A DNA stretch of 64,000 nucleotides from Paenibacillus crassostreae (GTDB taxonomy: Bacteria; Bacillota; Bacilli; Paenibacillales; Paenibacillaceae): positions 1,674,001-1,738,000 of the forward strand of contig NZ_CP017770.1 of assembly GCF_001857945.1 (NCBI RefSeq). Reading direction: 5' to 3'. Positions 54,502-63,542 of the stretch are shown piece by piece (the stretch's first letter is position 1; every line of letters starts with the position of its first letter). Both the position numbers and the translations under genes were made by a program. The notes beneath the pieces are model-generated. The model made no database searches and was not told where the DNA came from. It saw only the letters and a program-made list of their open reading frames with translations.

Positions 54502-54551
54502 AGTAGAAATAGAGTATCAAGTGAAACTCATACTTTCTTATATTTTAAAAA
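54502..54551 (+). repeat. Composite repeat element, copy D (right half)
   Basis: AGTAGAA joins directly to ATAGAGTATCAAGTGAAACT and TTTCTTATATTTTAAAAA. Hairpin 1 of the full element is absent, as if deleted between short GAAA repeats. Its right end provides the U-tract of the following terminator. Confidence 0.78.
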
Positions 54552-54607
54552 GGACGAATTCCATCATTGTAGAGGGAGAGTGCCCCAAACAACAATGGAA
54601 TCCGTCT
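54551..54607 (-). terminator. Terminator of ydcC-like gene
   Basis: On the minus strand GACGGATTCCAT and ATGGAATTCGTC pair (one mismatch) around a 30-nt loop, then CCTTTTTAAAATATAAG. It begins just after the ydcC-like stop. Confidence 0.75.
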
Positions 54608-54614
54608 ACAATAG

Positions 54615-55706
54615 TTATTTACCCGTTTTTTCGGATAAAGACGCTGCAACTTTCATCATTTCTGTTACAGGGAGATTTGCACTCGTAATTCTGAACTCAA
54701 TTCCATTATCCATCCAGGTTAATGTCTGCTGCTCATCCCCAGTCAATAAGCCCACAGTAAACCCTAGATCAATGACCTCACCTGGTGTAAGTGATACCGC
54801 ACGATCAAGCGGACGTGCCTCCATTAATGTGAATTGATACGCACCATCATAACGTAATAAGACGGAATGATCTTTGCTATTTGCAATCTCAACCGTGTCA
54901 TTCAGGACAACACCCTCAGGTAAATAATCTGGATCGATGATCCCGAAACTCCCTAATTCCTTCGTCACTTGCTCAGCTTGTGGTGCATCTGAAAGTTCTG
55001 AAGTAATTTCATTCCCAAACTCATCCACTTCTGCAATCGTTAGAGAAGAATCGCCCATCACTGTCATATTTCGTTTCATATCGAATGAATCTTTCTCGAA
55101 TTTCGTATTGAATGCAAAGCTATTAAACTTCACTTCAACAACGACATTCGCTTCAGAATCCGATACCTGAACTTGCTTCGGTGCGTAATTCTCCTTGTTT
55201 AACCAAATCTTTTGACGAACAAGGGATTTACTGTGGTAATTTGCGGCAACATCAAACACATAACTATCCTTATCATCTACAAATTGTCGCGTGTTATCAC
55301 TGAGAATCCCTTGAACCAATGTCTGATATAAATAGACCTGCCCTTGACTTTCGGGCCAATCACTCTGGAATCTAAAGCTTTTGTTCAAACTAGGTGTGAG
55401 TACGAAAACACCATCATCATTACGTAGAACAATTTGAGTTATATCCTTCTGCGCATTCTTCAAGCTAATACGGTAGTATGAAGGATTCTGATACCATACT
55501 TCCACATCATATTGCTGTGGATTTTCACCTGTGTACAACGTCATCGTACCTGCGCCTTGGTATGAACCCTCTTTACTTTGCAACTTATCCACCACGTTGT
55601 TCAAATCTTTGACTACGGCTGCAGCATCTTTCTTACCACCACCGCAACCTGCCAACACAACGCTAATACATAACACCATGGCGAGCACCCAAGATATCCG
55701 GCGCAT
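54615..55706 (-). CDS. LolA-like lipoprotein (YdcC family)
   Basis: 363 residues from the ATG at 55706 (AAGGGGAT 8 nt upstream). The lipobox is VVLAGC (Cys21). A half-barrel LolA/LolB-like fold is suggested by MTLYTGENPQQYDVEVWYQN and YYRISLKNA; B. subtilis YdcC has this architecture and place beside alr. Member of the outer-membrane lipoprotein-sorting-like family in a Gram-positive, of unknown role, maybe a membrane-sensing or lipid-handling lipoprotein. Confidence 0.88.
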   Translation of the reverse strand: MRRISWVLAMVLCISVVLAGCGGGKKDAAAVVKDLNNVVDKLQSKEGSYQGAGTMTLYTGENPQQYDVEVWYQNPSYYRISLKNAQKDITQIVLRNDDGVFVLTPSLNKSFRFQSDWPESQGQVYLYQTLVQGILSDNTRQFVDDKDSYVFDVAANYHSKSLVRQKIWLNKENYAPKQVQVSDSEANVVVEVKFNSFAFNTKFEKDSFDMKRNMTVMGDSSLTIAEVDEFGNEITSELSDAPQAEQVTKELGSFGIIDPDYLPEGVVLNDTVEIANSKDHSVLLRYDGAYQFTLMEARPLDRAVSLTPGEVIDLGFTVGLLTGDEQQTLTWMDNGIEFRITSANLPVTEMMKVAASLSEKTGK

Positions 55707-55846
55707 GACTTCATCCCCTTTATCCACATGTATTGAATTGATTAGTACATGTCTATGAGGGACTTGGTCACAATATGCAGACTAGCATGACAAGCCAAAA
55801 AAATGGGGATATATTTAATTCCAATAAGAAAACTTGGATAAATGTC

Positions 55847-55874
55847 TTGTATTGTCGTATTTTGTTGCTATAAT
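55847..55874 (+). promoter_or_regulatory. Promoter of the peptide-importer operon
   Basis: TTGTAT (55847-55852), a 16-nt spacer and TATAAT (55869-55874), about 48 nt before the ATG. The -10 matches consensus. Confidence 0.65.
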
Positions 55875-55921
55875 AAATATTAAATATTACAATAAATTAG
55901 TATTCATTAGGGGGACTCAAC

Positions 55922-57520
55922 ATGAAACACAGAAAATTATGGTTTAGCGCATTACTTGCTCTTGTATTGGTGATTAGTGCATGTGGTAGCAACAATACAA
56001 CTCAATCAGAAACACAAGCGCCAGATACTGCTTCAACAGATACTAGTGAGCCTAAAGACGGCGGATCAATCATCATTGCTGTTCAAGATGATCCTAAGGT
56101 TCTGAACCCGATCTATGCTGGTGATCGAGTAACACTTACGATAGACCAGTCTTTATATGCTCCGTTGTTCAACATTAATGAAGGTGTGAAAACATTCGTT
56201 CTTGCTGAAGACATTACTGTTTCAGAAGATAACTTAACTTATACCATTAAACTACGTGACGGATTAAAATGGCATGATGGTGAAGTACTCAATGCTGATG
56301 ATATCGTATTTACAGCGAACAGCATTCTTGATGAGAATCAACACAGCTTTCTACGTAGCCAATTCGTATTAAACGGTAAGCCGATCACAGTAAACAAAGT
56401 AGATGATTTAACCGTAGAGTTTACTCTTCCAGAAGTAACCGCCGCTTTTGACGGAGCACTTGTACAATTCTTCCCTATTCCAGAACATATCTTTGCTGGT
56501 GTTGCAGACATTGAGAAGAGTGACAAGAACAATACTCCTGTAGGTTCAGGTCCCTTCAAGTTCAAAGAGTATCGTGCAGGTGAATATGTAACATTAGAAA
56601 GATTCGACGACTATTTCGCAGGGAAAGCGCACTTGGATACGGTAACTTATCGTGTTGCGAAAGATACAAACTCAGCTAATCTTGCCCTTCAGAATGGCGA
56701 AATTCAAATGCGTATGGTCGATACACAAGATTATAATAAGCTCAATGACATAGGTAAATTCAATATGCTAACTTATTCCGAAGGCCGTCTTCAATATATG
56801 GTGTTCAACCTAAATTCCGAAGCGGTACAGCAGAAAGAAGTTCGTCAAGCCATTGCTTACGCACTAGATAAGAACGAAATTATCACTGCTTCATACACAT
56901 CAAGTGAATTTGCAGAGCCAGCGGCATCTATCTTGACACCAGATACATTGTATCAGACGAGCGATCTTGAAACGTATGACTACAATCTAGATAAGGCTAA
57001 ACAACTGCTTGCGGATGCAGGCGTTAGTAATCTGAAGCTGCGCTTAGCTTATACGAATACTAATAAACCACAAGAAAGTCAGGCTCTATACATTCAACAA
57101 AAACTGAAAGATGTTGGAATTGAAGTGGAGTTGTTGCCTATGGATGGTACAGCGTACGGTAACAAAACACTAGATGTCAACAATAAAGATTTCGAATTGT
57201 CTTTTGGTGGATATATTATGGGATTTGAACCCGATGCTTATAAGGTACTCTTCCAAAGTGAAGCTGCTTACAACTATTCACATTATAAAAATGCTGAATT
57301 TGACAAGCTTTGGGATGATGCAGCTGTAGAGGTCGATACTACGAAACGTGAGGATTTGTACAAACAAATTCAACAAACCGTTGCTAATGAAATGACAGTC
57401 TATCCTATCGCCTATACCAAAGCAATAGTTGCTGTAGATAATACTTACGGTGGTATCGAAGAATCCACACCGAAACCAGTCGTTATGCTCGAAGATTTAT
57501 CTCAAGTTTATAAAAAATAA
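55922..57520 (+). CDS. Oligopeptide/dipeptide-binding lipoprotein (SBP family 5)
   Basis: 532 residues with a lipobox LVISAC (Cys21), Thr/Ser-rich linker and the SBP_bac_5 domain (TYTIKLRDGLKWHDGEVLNADDI; GSGPFKFKEYRAGEYVTL). It captures peptides outside the membrane for the permeases downstream. AGGGGG lies 7 nt before the ATG. Confidence 0.95.
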   Translation: MKHRKLWFSALLALVLVISACGSNNTTQSETQAPDTASTDTSEPKDGGSIIIAVQDDPKVLNPIYAGDRVTLTIDQSLYAPLFNINEGVKTFVLAEDITVSEDNLTYTIKLRDGLKWHDGEVLNADDIVFTANSILDENQHSFLRSQFVLNGKPITVNKVDDLTVEFTLPEVTAAFDGALVQFFPIPEHIFAGVADIEKSDKNNTPVGSGPFKFKEYRAGEYVTLERFDDYFAGKAHLDTVTYRVAKDTNSANLALQNGEIQMRMVDTQDYNKLNDIGKFNMLTYSEGRLQYMVFNLNSEAVQQKEVRQAIAYALDKNEIITASYTSSEFAEPAASILTPDTLYQTSDLETYDYNLDKAKQLLADAGVSNLKLRLAYTNTNKPQESQALYIQQKLKDVGIEVELLPMDGTAYGNKTLDVNNKDFELSFGGYIMGFEPDAYKVLFQSEAAYNYSHYKNAEFDKLWDDAAVEVDTTKREDLYKQIQQTVANEMTVYPIAYTKAIVAVDNTYGGIEESTPKPVVMLEDLSQVYKK

Positions 57521-57537
57521 TCTAAATTTCTTATTAG

Positions 57538-57561
57538 ACGCCGGCAGGCAACTGCCGGCGT
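57538..57561 (+). terminator. G+C-rich hairpin between the binding protein and permease genes
   Basis: A perfect 10-bp stem ACGCCGGCAG / CTGCCGGCGT with a 4-nt loop and no following T-tract. It is more likely an mRNA-stabilising or partial-termination hairpin than a full terminator; it would give more binding protein than permease. Confidence 0.7.
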
Positions 57562-57580
57562 TAGTCCGGAGGGGTATTGC

Positions 57581-58531
57581 TTGAGAAGATATATCTTACG
57601 AAGGGTTGGACAAGCTGTCCCCCTTCTTTTATTTATTTCTATTATATCGTTTGCGCTAATCAAGCTTGCACCAGGTGATCCTGTTCTTTCTTTTGTTACA
57701 CCCAATATGGGAGCAGAGGATATTGAACGTATTCGCCAAAATTTAGGTCTGGATAAACCTATGTATGTCCAGTATTTATTGTGGCTCAAAAATGTACTTT
57801 CAGGTGATCTTGGTTACTCGATCGTTAATCATCGTCCCGTGATGGATCAGCTATTAGAACGTCTCCCTGCTACGGTAGGACTGATGGGTACGGGTCTTGT
57901 TCTCTCTATTATCATCGCCATTCCAATAAGTATGTATGCAGGATCACATAAGAATCGCTTCTTTGATCGGATACTTAGCTTATTCTCTTATATTGGTATT
58001 TCTATTCCAAGCTTTTGGTTTGGTATTATGCTCATCTACTTTTTCGCATTGAAGCTACATTGGCTTCCAAGTATGGGCATGCGGACGATTGGTTCAGACT
58101 CTATTCTGGATATTATGAAGCACGGGATTCTACCTGTGACTGTACTCTTATTTATGAACGTATCTGTCTACATGAGATATATTCGCTCTAATACGATCAG
58201 TCAATTGGAAGAGGATTATGTACAAATTCAATATGCTTATGGTTCAACTACGGGAACCGTATTACGGAGACATGTACTCAAGAACGTTCTCCTGCCTGTC
58301 ATAACAATTCTCGGAATGTCTCTTCCAGAGCTTATCGCTGGAGCCTTCATCACGGAATCTGTTTTCTCTTGGCCTGGTATGGGTTCACTAGGGATTACCG
58401 CAGTACATGGACTCGATTACCCTATTATTATGGGTATTACGATGTTCTCCTCCATCATGCTCGTTGTGGGTAATTTGGTGGCAGACATCTTATACGGCGT
58501 GGTCGATCCACGTATCAAGACGATGAGGTGA
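57581..58531 (+). CDS. Peptide ABC transporter permease (DppB/OppB-like)
   Basis: 316 residues starting at TTG (GGAGGGG 5 nt upstream). Six helices, with the EAA loop as YVQIQYAYGSTTGTVLRRHVLKN in its permease domain (written here in two parts) and the N-terminal RRYILRRVGQAVPLLLF typical of DppB. It forms the transmembrane pore with DppC. Confidence 0.94.
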   Translation: MRRYILRRVGQAVPLLLFISIISFALIKLAPGDPVLSFVTPNMGAEDIERIRQNLGLDKPMYVQYLLWLKNVLSGDLGYSIVNHRPVMDQLLERLPATVGLMGTGLVLSIIIAIPISMYAGSHKNRFFDRILSLFSYIGISIPSFWFGIMLIYFFALKLHWLPSMGMRTIGSDSILDIMKHGILPVTVLLFMNVSVYMRYIRSNTISQLEEDYVQIQYAYGSTTGTVLRRHVLKNVLLPVITILGMSLPELIAGAFITESVFSWPGMGSLGITAVHGLDYPIIMGITMFSSIMLVVGNLVADILYGVVDPRIKTMR

Positions 58532-58539
58532 GAAGCAAC

Positions 58540-59385
58540 ATGAATTCAATGAGATGGCGTAATATAACATCACAATTACGCGAACAAAAAATAGGTATAG
58601 CAGCTATCGCTGTTCTGATCATATTTGTGATCGCCGCAGCATTTGCTTTTCTATCTAAATATGATCCCAATCAAATCGTTGTTCTTGATCGATTAAGTCC
58701 ACCTAGTTCCGACCATTGGTTCGGAACAGATAATTACGGACGTGACTATTTTGCCAGAGCATTATATGGTGGGAGAGTCTCGCTAAGCGTTGGTTTCCTC
58801 TCGATGGTTATCTCTGTTTCTCTAGGAATGACAGTAGGCACGATCAGTGGTTATTTCGGCGGTTGGGTAGATAATTTACTGATGCGATTCGTTGATGTTC
58901 TTATGGCTATTCCCTCTTTCTTTCTCATGCTTATATTGAACGCATATATGAAACCAGGGGTTGGAACAATCATCGTTATTATAGGTTCACTCAGTTGGAT
59001 GGGTATTGCTAGAATTGTGCGGGCCGAGACACTCTCAATTAAAGAACGTGAATATGTACTCTATGCCAGAGTATCAGGACAAAGTAAATTTCGCATTATT
59101 CTTAAACATATTATTCCTAATATTATGCCAACCATTATTGTATCTGCTACGATTAATATTGCATCAGCTATCCTAATGGAATCTTCACTCAGCTTCTTAG
59201 GACTTGGTGTGAAGCAACCTAATTCCTCATGGGGAAGTATGCTAAATGATGCGCAAGGCTTCATTACTGAGGCTCCTCATCTAGCTATTATCCCTGGGCT
59301 ATTTATATTATTGACTGTATTAGCTTTTAATTTCCTTGGTGATGTATTCAGAGTGGCCTTTGAGCCAAAAGCCAATAAACGTTAA
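58540..59385 (+). CDS. Peptide ABC transporter permease (DppC/OppC-like)
   Basis: 281 residues from the ATG at 58540, with GAGGTGA 8 nt upstream; a GTG at 58528 is possible. DppC-type N-terminal helix, WFGTDNYGRDYFARALYGGR, and an EAA loop (YARVSGQSKFRIILKHIIPN). It overlaps or abuts the dppB end. Confidence 0.94.
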   Translation: MNSMRWRNITSQLREQKIGIAAIAVLIIFVIAAAFAFLSKYDPNQIVVLDRLSPPSSDHWFGTDNYGRDYFARALYGGRVSLSVGFLSMVISVSLGMTVGTISGYFGGWVDNLLMRFVDVLMAIPSFFLMLILNAYMKPGVGTIIVIIGSLSWMGIARIVRAETLSIKEREYVLYARVSGQSKFRIILKHIIPNIMPTIIVSATINIASAILMESSLSFLGLGVKQPNSSWGSMLNDAQGFITEAPHLAIIPGLFILLTVLAFNFLGDVFRVAFEPKANKR

Positions 59386-59422
59386 AAAAATATTCATTTA
59401 GATATATTGGAGTGGGGTTTAT

Positions 59423-60430
59423 ATGAAAGACTTACTATCTGTCCGAAATTTGAAGACTTCATTTATGACCCGTGCAGGCGAAGTCCAGTCTGTCAGAGGG
59501 GTTAGCTTTAATGTGCAATCTGGAGATGTTATTGGAATTGTTGGAGAATCTGGTAGTGGTAAAAGTGTCACTGCCAAATCAATTATCGGATTAATTCAAC
59601 CACCAGGTAAAATTATAGACGGACAAGTTCTGTTTAATGATAAGAATCTAGTAACATTATCGGATAAAGAAATACGCCAAATTCGCGGTAATGAAATTTC
59701 GATGATCTTTCAAGACCCTATGACTTCTCTTAATCCTGTCGTTCGTATTGGCAAGCAATTAATAGAGGTCATCAGACGTCATAGTGCAATAGATAAACAT
59801 GCTGCAAGACAGCGAGCAATAGAATTACTTCGTGAAGTCGGGATCCCTTCACCAGAGCAACGAATTGACCAGTACCCTCATGAGTTTAGCGGTGGGATGC
59901 GACAACGGGTCATGATTGCGATGGCGCTTTCTTGTAATCCGCAACTTCTAATTGCAGACGAGCCGACTACAGCATTGGATGTCACCATTCAAGCACAAAT
60001 TCTTGGGCTCATGTCACAGCTTAAAGAACGCACTAATACAGCTATCCTGTTAATCACACATGACCTTGGCGTTGTTGCCCAAGTATGCACTCGGGTTATC
60101 GTGATGTATGGGGGGCTAATCATGGAAGAAGGAACCGTGGAAGAAATCTTCGAACAACCACGACATCCCTATACACAAGGATTATTGAAGTCTATTCCTC
60201 GTGTTACCTCCGGTGGACGACAACGTTTATCTACTATAGATGGCACCCCACCAGATCTACTTAATCCACCTTCTGGTTGTCCTTTTATGGATAGATGTTC
60301 ACATGCAGGATCCATATGTAAGACCATGCCTCATCGTACCGATTTTAGTAATCATCATCACGCATTTTGTTGGCTATATGAATCTCGTGAAGGTAATGAT
60401 GCGAAATGGAGAGAGGGGGAACCAACATGA
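59423..60430 (+). CDS. Peptide ABC transporter ATP-binding protein (DppD-like)
   Basis: 335 residues: Walker A GESGSGKS, signature [15 protein letters not shown], Walker [13 protein letters not shown], and the C-terminal oligopeptide extension with CPFMDRC and a further Cys pair. GGAGTGGGG precedes the ATG. Partners with DppF. Confidence 0.95.
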   Translation: MKDLLSVRNLKTSFMTRAGEVQSVRGVSFNVQSGDVIGIVGESGSGKSVTAKSIIGLIQPPGKIIDGQVLFNDKNLVTLSDKEIRQIRGNEISMIFQDPMTSLNPVVRIGKQLIEVIRRHSAIDKHAARQRAIELLREVGIPSPEQRIDQYPHEFSGGMRQRVMIAMALSCNPQLLIADEPTTALDVTIQAQILGLMSQLKERTNTAILLITHDLGVVAQVCTRVIVMYGGLIMEEGTVEEIFEQPRHPYTQGLLKSIPRVTSGGRQRLSTIDGTPPDLLNPPSGCPFMDRCSHAGSICKTMPHRTDFSNHHHAFCWLYESREGNDAKWREGEPT

Positions 60431-61410
60431 ATCCAAATCCAGAAATTCTACTAAACGTGTGCGGATTAAAGAAGTATTTCCCTGCACGTGGGGCCGGAAG
60501 TAGTGGCCGAAATATACTAAAGGCTGTAGATGATCTCTCCTTTCATATCAATCGCGGGGAAACATTCGGGTTAGTTGGGGAATCCGGTTGTGGTAAATCA
60601 ACGACTGGTCGAAGTATTGTGCGCTTATACGATGTAACAGATGGTGAGATTCTGTTCGACGGACATAATATCGCGTCGATGAATGAACGTCAATTGAAGC
60701 CATTTCGCAAAAGAATGCAGACCATATTTCAAGATCCTTATTCATCACTGAATCCAGGAATGAATGTTGAACAACTTATCAGTGAACCTATGGAGATTCA
60801 CGGCATCGGAAGCAAAAAGGACCGCCGGGATACTGTATTAGAATTACTTGAGAAAGTCGGATTAAAAACAGAACATGCTCAGCGTTATCCGCATGAATTC
60901 AGCGGAGGACAGCGCCAACGAATCAGTATAGCTAGAGCTCTGTCCGTTCGGCCTGAGTTTATATTATGTGATGAACCTATATCGGCGCTTGATGTGTCTG
61001 TACAGGCTCAAGTCGTCAATATGCTTGAAGATTTACAAGCAGAATTCGGCTTAACATATCTATTCATTGCACATGATCTGTCCATGGTACGCCATATCTC
61101 AAATCGTATCGGGGTAATGTATCTTGGCAAACTCGTGGAGCTAGCTCCAAGTGATGAGTTATATGATCACCCAGCACATCCCTATACTCAGGCTCTGCTT
61201 GAAGCCATTCCGCAACCTGATCCGAAGCTTGCTCAACAACTAACCTCACCTTCAATTTCAGGTGACTTACCTAGCCCAATGCAGGATTTTCAAGGTTGTA
61301 AATTCGCTTCTAGATGCCCGTTTGCACAGGATCGTTGTCGCCAAGAAGAACCTCAATGGCTTGAGATTTCACCAGGACATTATACGGCTTGTCATTTATA
61401 TGATAAGTAG
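60427..61410 (+). CDS. Peptide ABC transporter ATP-binding protein (DppF-like)
   Basis: 327 residues from the ATG at 60427, which overlaps the dppD stop (ATGA) and has GAGAGGGGG upstream. Walker A GESGCGKS, signature [15 protein letters not shown], Walker [14 protein letters not shown]-terminal extension ending [14 protein letters not shown]. It completes the importer. Translationally coupled to dppD. Confidence 0.95.
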   Translation: MNPNPEILLNVCGLKKYFPARGAGSSGRNILKAVDDLSFHINRGETFGLVGESGCGKSTTGRSIVRLYDVTDGEILFDGHNIASMNERQLKPFRKRMQTIFQDPYSSLNPGMNVEQLISEPMEIHGIGSKKDRRDTVLELLEKVGLKTEHAQRYPHEFSGGQRQRISIARALSVRPEFILCDEPISALDVSVQAQVVNMLEDLQAEFGLTYLFIAHDLSMVRHISNRIGVMYLGKLVELAPSDELYDHPAHPYTQALLEAIPQPDPKLAQQLTSPSISGDLPSPMQDFQGCKFASRCPFAQDRCRQEEPQWLEISPGHYTACHLYDK

Positions 61411-61441
61411 AGAATATACAATAGGAAGGCGGTATCATAAT

Positions 61442-61885
61442 ATGAGCAATGACATTAGAATATCGCAGCATACTGCCATTCTATTAGAACACGCCAGAAA
61501 GGTACTGAACGATGAGGAACAGATCAAAGAAGCCATACGCTTAAACGATGTTAACCTCCTTCAGGACGCGGAAGAAGAACATTACCAATACGATGATTTC
61601 CTTACGTATACTAATGCACATAACGAGCAGATTGAACAGGCGCTCGAAGGATATCAAATGACCTTTAATACTCGAAATGGTCTAAAAATTTGGGTTGAGA
61701 AGAAATTTAATCTCCAAGCGAATGTGGATTTTAAATTCGGTGAGAATAGAATCGATGAGCTTCAGCTTAATCAACGTCAATTGGCTCAGTTAAGACAAGC
61801 ACTTGCAGTCAATTGGACTATTATCGAGAATTCACATCATGATGGGCTCCATGAAGTGTCCTTAGTTCTACGTGTGAGTGAATAA
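61442..61885 (+). CDS. Hypothetical helical protein downstream of the importer
   Basis: 147 residues from the ATG at 61442, with GGAAGGCGG 9 nt upstream. An in-frame extension to 61262 would run inside dppF and is rejected. Rich in Gln, Asn, Glu and Leu, no signal or membrane segment. I do not recognise the family. It starts 31 nt after dppF and is probably cotranscribed. Confidence 0.72.
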   Translation: MSNDIRISQHTAILLEHARKVLNDEEQIKEAIRLNDVNLLQDAEEEHYQYDDFLTYTNAHNEQIEQALEGYQMTFNTRNGLKIWVEKKFNLQANVDFKFGENRIDELQLNQRQLAQLRQALAVNWTIIENSHHDGLHEVSLVLRVSE

Positions 61886-61920
61886 GTAGCCCTAATATAC
61901 TTCTAAGATCCACAACTTAA

Positions 61921-61965
61921 AAACATCTTCCCGCAAAGTATTAGCTTCTGCAGGAAGATGTTTTC
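61921..61965. terminator. Terminator between the importer operon and malic enzyme
   Basis: Arms AAAACATCTTCC and GGAAGATGTTTT with a loop that can pair further (GCA/TGC). Followed by CTTT on the plus strand and by T-rich sequence on the minus strand. Confidence 0.88.
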
Positions 61966-61984
61966 TTTATAACAATTCCCCTCT

Positions 61985-63388
61985 TTATCTAAAATCAGGC
62001 GGAATACGCCTTGCTACTCCCGTTAGAATTGCCGCTTCAATAATGGCTTTTCGCACGGATGGCACGACTTGTTCATTGAATATGCTCGGGATGATATAGT
62101 GCTCGTTAAGTTCGGTATCTGTTACGACGGAGGCGATGGCACGCGCAGCAGCTAACTTCATGGGCTCATTGATTTCTCTAGCTCTACAATCTAGTGCACC
62201 TCGGAATAATCCAGGAAATACGAGTACATTGTTAATTTGATTCGGATAATCACTTCGTCCCGTTGCGAAGACCGCAACATGTTTAAGTGCCTCTTCAGGA
62301 TTCACTTCAGGATCTGGGTTAGCTAAGGCAAATACAATAGATCGCTCGTTCATATTCTGAATGTCTGATCCACTTAATACGCCACCGCGAGAAACACCGA
62401 TGAATACGTCTGCTCCATGGATGACTTCTTCTAAAGACCCTGATGCCTTCTCCACTTGTGGTTGATCGGCTAGCCATTGCCACATTGGATGAGTATACTC
62501 TCCGCCACAGACAATGGCGCCTTCTTTATCTACTGGTACAAGCTTTGTGACGCCTGCATCCAACAGCATTTTACAGATAGACACCCCTGCCGCTCCAATA
62601 CCATTAACAACGATTCGAACATGGTTAATCCGTTTATTGACGATCTTCAACGCATTTAATAATCCCGCGATCACAACGACGGCAGTACCATGTTGATCAT
62701 CGTGGAAGATCGGAATATCCAACTCGTCAGTTAACCTTTGCTCAATTTCGAAACAACGAGGGGAGCTAATATCTTCAAGATTGATACCACCAAATATAGG
62801 ACTAACAGCTTTAATGGTCCGAATAATTTCTTCGGTATCACTCGTATCTAAGCATAATGGAAATGCATCTACGCCACCTAATTGTTTGAATAGCATTGCC
62901 TTTCCTTCCATGACAGGTGCTGCCGCATAGGGGCCTATATTCCCAAGTCCGAGCACCGCGGTTCCATCTGTAATAACAGCAACTGTATTTCGTTTAATGG
63001 TTAACGAATAGGCTTTTCCCGGATTCTCATGAATTGCCTTACATACTTTGGCTACACCTGGTGTGTATACCTGCGACAAATCCTCGCGATTCTTAATAGG
63101 TAATGTAGGTTCAATTTTGATTTTTCCACCAAGATGAACTAGAAAAGTACGGTCAGAGACGTTAATCAATTTGATTCCATCTAGACACTTTAACGATTCG
63201 ACCAATAAATCTTCACTATGATCGCCTGCATCTACGGTAATATCTCGTATCGACGATTCTTTACTCGAATGAATCACGTCAATCGATGTGATGTCTCCAC
63301 CTGCTTTACTCACTGCAGCGGCGACATCTCCGAAGCTCACTTGTTCATGATCCAACTCCAACCGAATGATAATACTTGTCTGAGCCAT
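61985..63388 (-). CDS. NAD-dependent malic enzyme with N-terminal ACT domain
   Basis: 467 residues. An ACT domain (about 1-80; IIRLELDHEQVSFGDVAAAV) precedes the malic enzyme fold: YTPGVAKVCKAIHENP, TDGTAVLGLGNIGPYAA, FHDDQHGTAVVVIAGLLNAL and VNGIGAAGVSICKMLL (NAD site). It converts malate to pyruvate and CO2. GGAGGTGG stands about 10 nt before the ATG. Confidence 0.95.
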   Translation of the reverse strand: MAQTSIIIRLELDHEQVSFGDVAAAVSKAGGDITSIDVIHSSKESSIRDITVDAGDHSEDLLVESLKCLDGIKLINVSDRTFLVHLGGKIKIEPTLPIKNREDLSQVYTPGVAKVCKAIHENPGKAYSLTIKRNTVAVITDGTAVLGLGNIGPYAAAPVMEGKAMLFKQLGGVDAFPLCLDTSDTEEIIRTIKAVSPIFGGINLEDISSPRCFEIEQRLTDELDIPIFHDDQHGTAVVVIAGLLNALKIVNKRINHVRIVVNGIGAAGVSICKMLLDAGVTKLVPVDKEGAIVCGGEYTHPMWQWLADQPQVEKASGSLEEVIHGADVFIGVSRGGVLSGSDIQNMNERSIVFALANPDPEVNPEEALKHVAVFATGRSDYPNQINNVLVFPGLFRGALDCRAREINEPMKLAAARAIASVVTDTELNEHYIIPSIFNEQVVPSVRKAIIEAAILTGVARRIPPDFR

Positions 63389-63542
63389 TCGTTAATTCCA
63401 CCTCCACCATTTCAATACAGTTATAAAACCAAACTTTACCAATTTATTTTGTACACATAATATACAGCATTTGAAAAAATTGGACAATATAATAAACAAA
63501 TTTACACTAACATAATATTAGACTCTATCTTCATGACTTTTT

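Noticed and set aside
61262..61441. Extended start for the gene after dppF
   Set aside because: It would lie inside dppF in another frame; the ATG at 61442 has a clear ribosome binding site.
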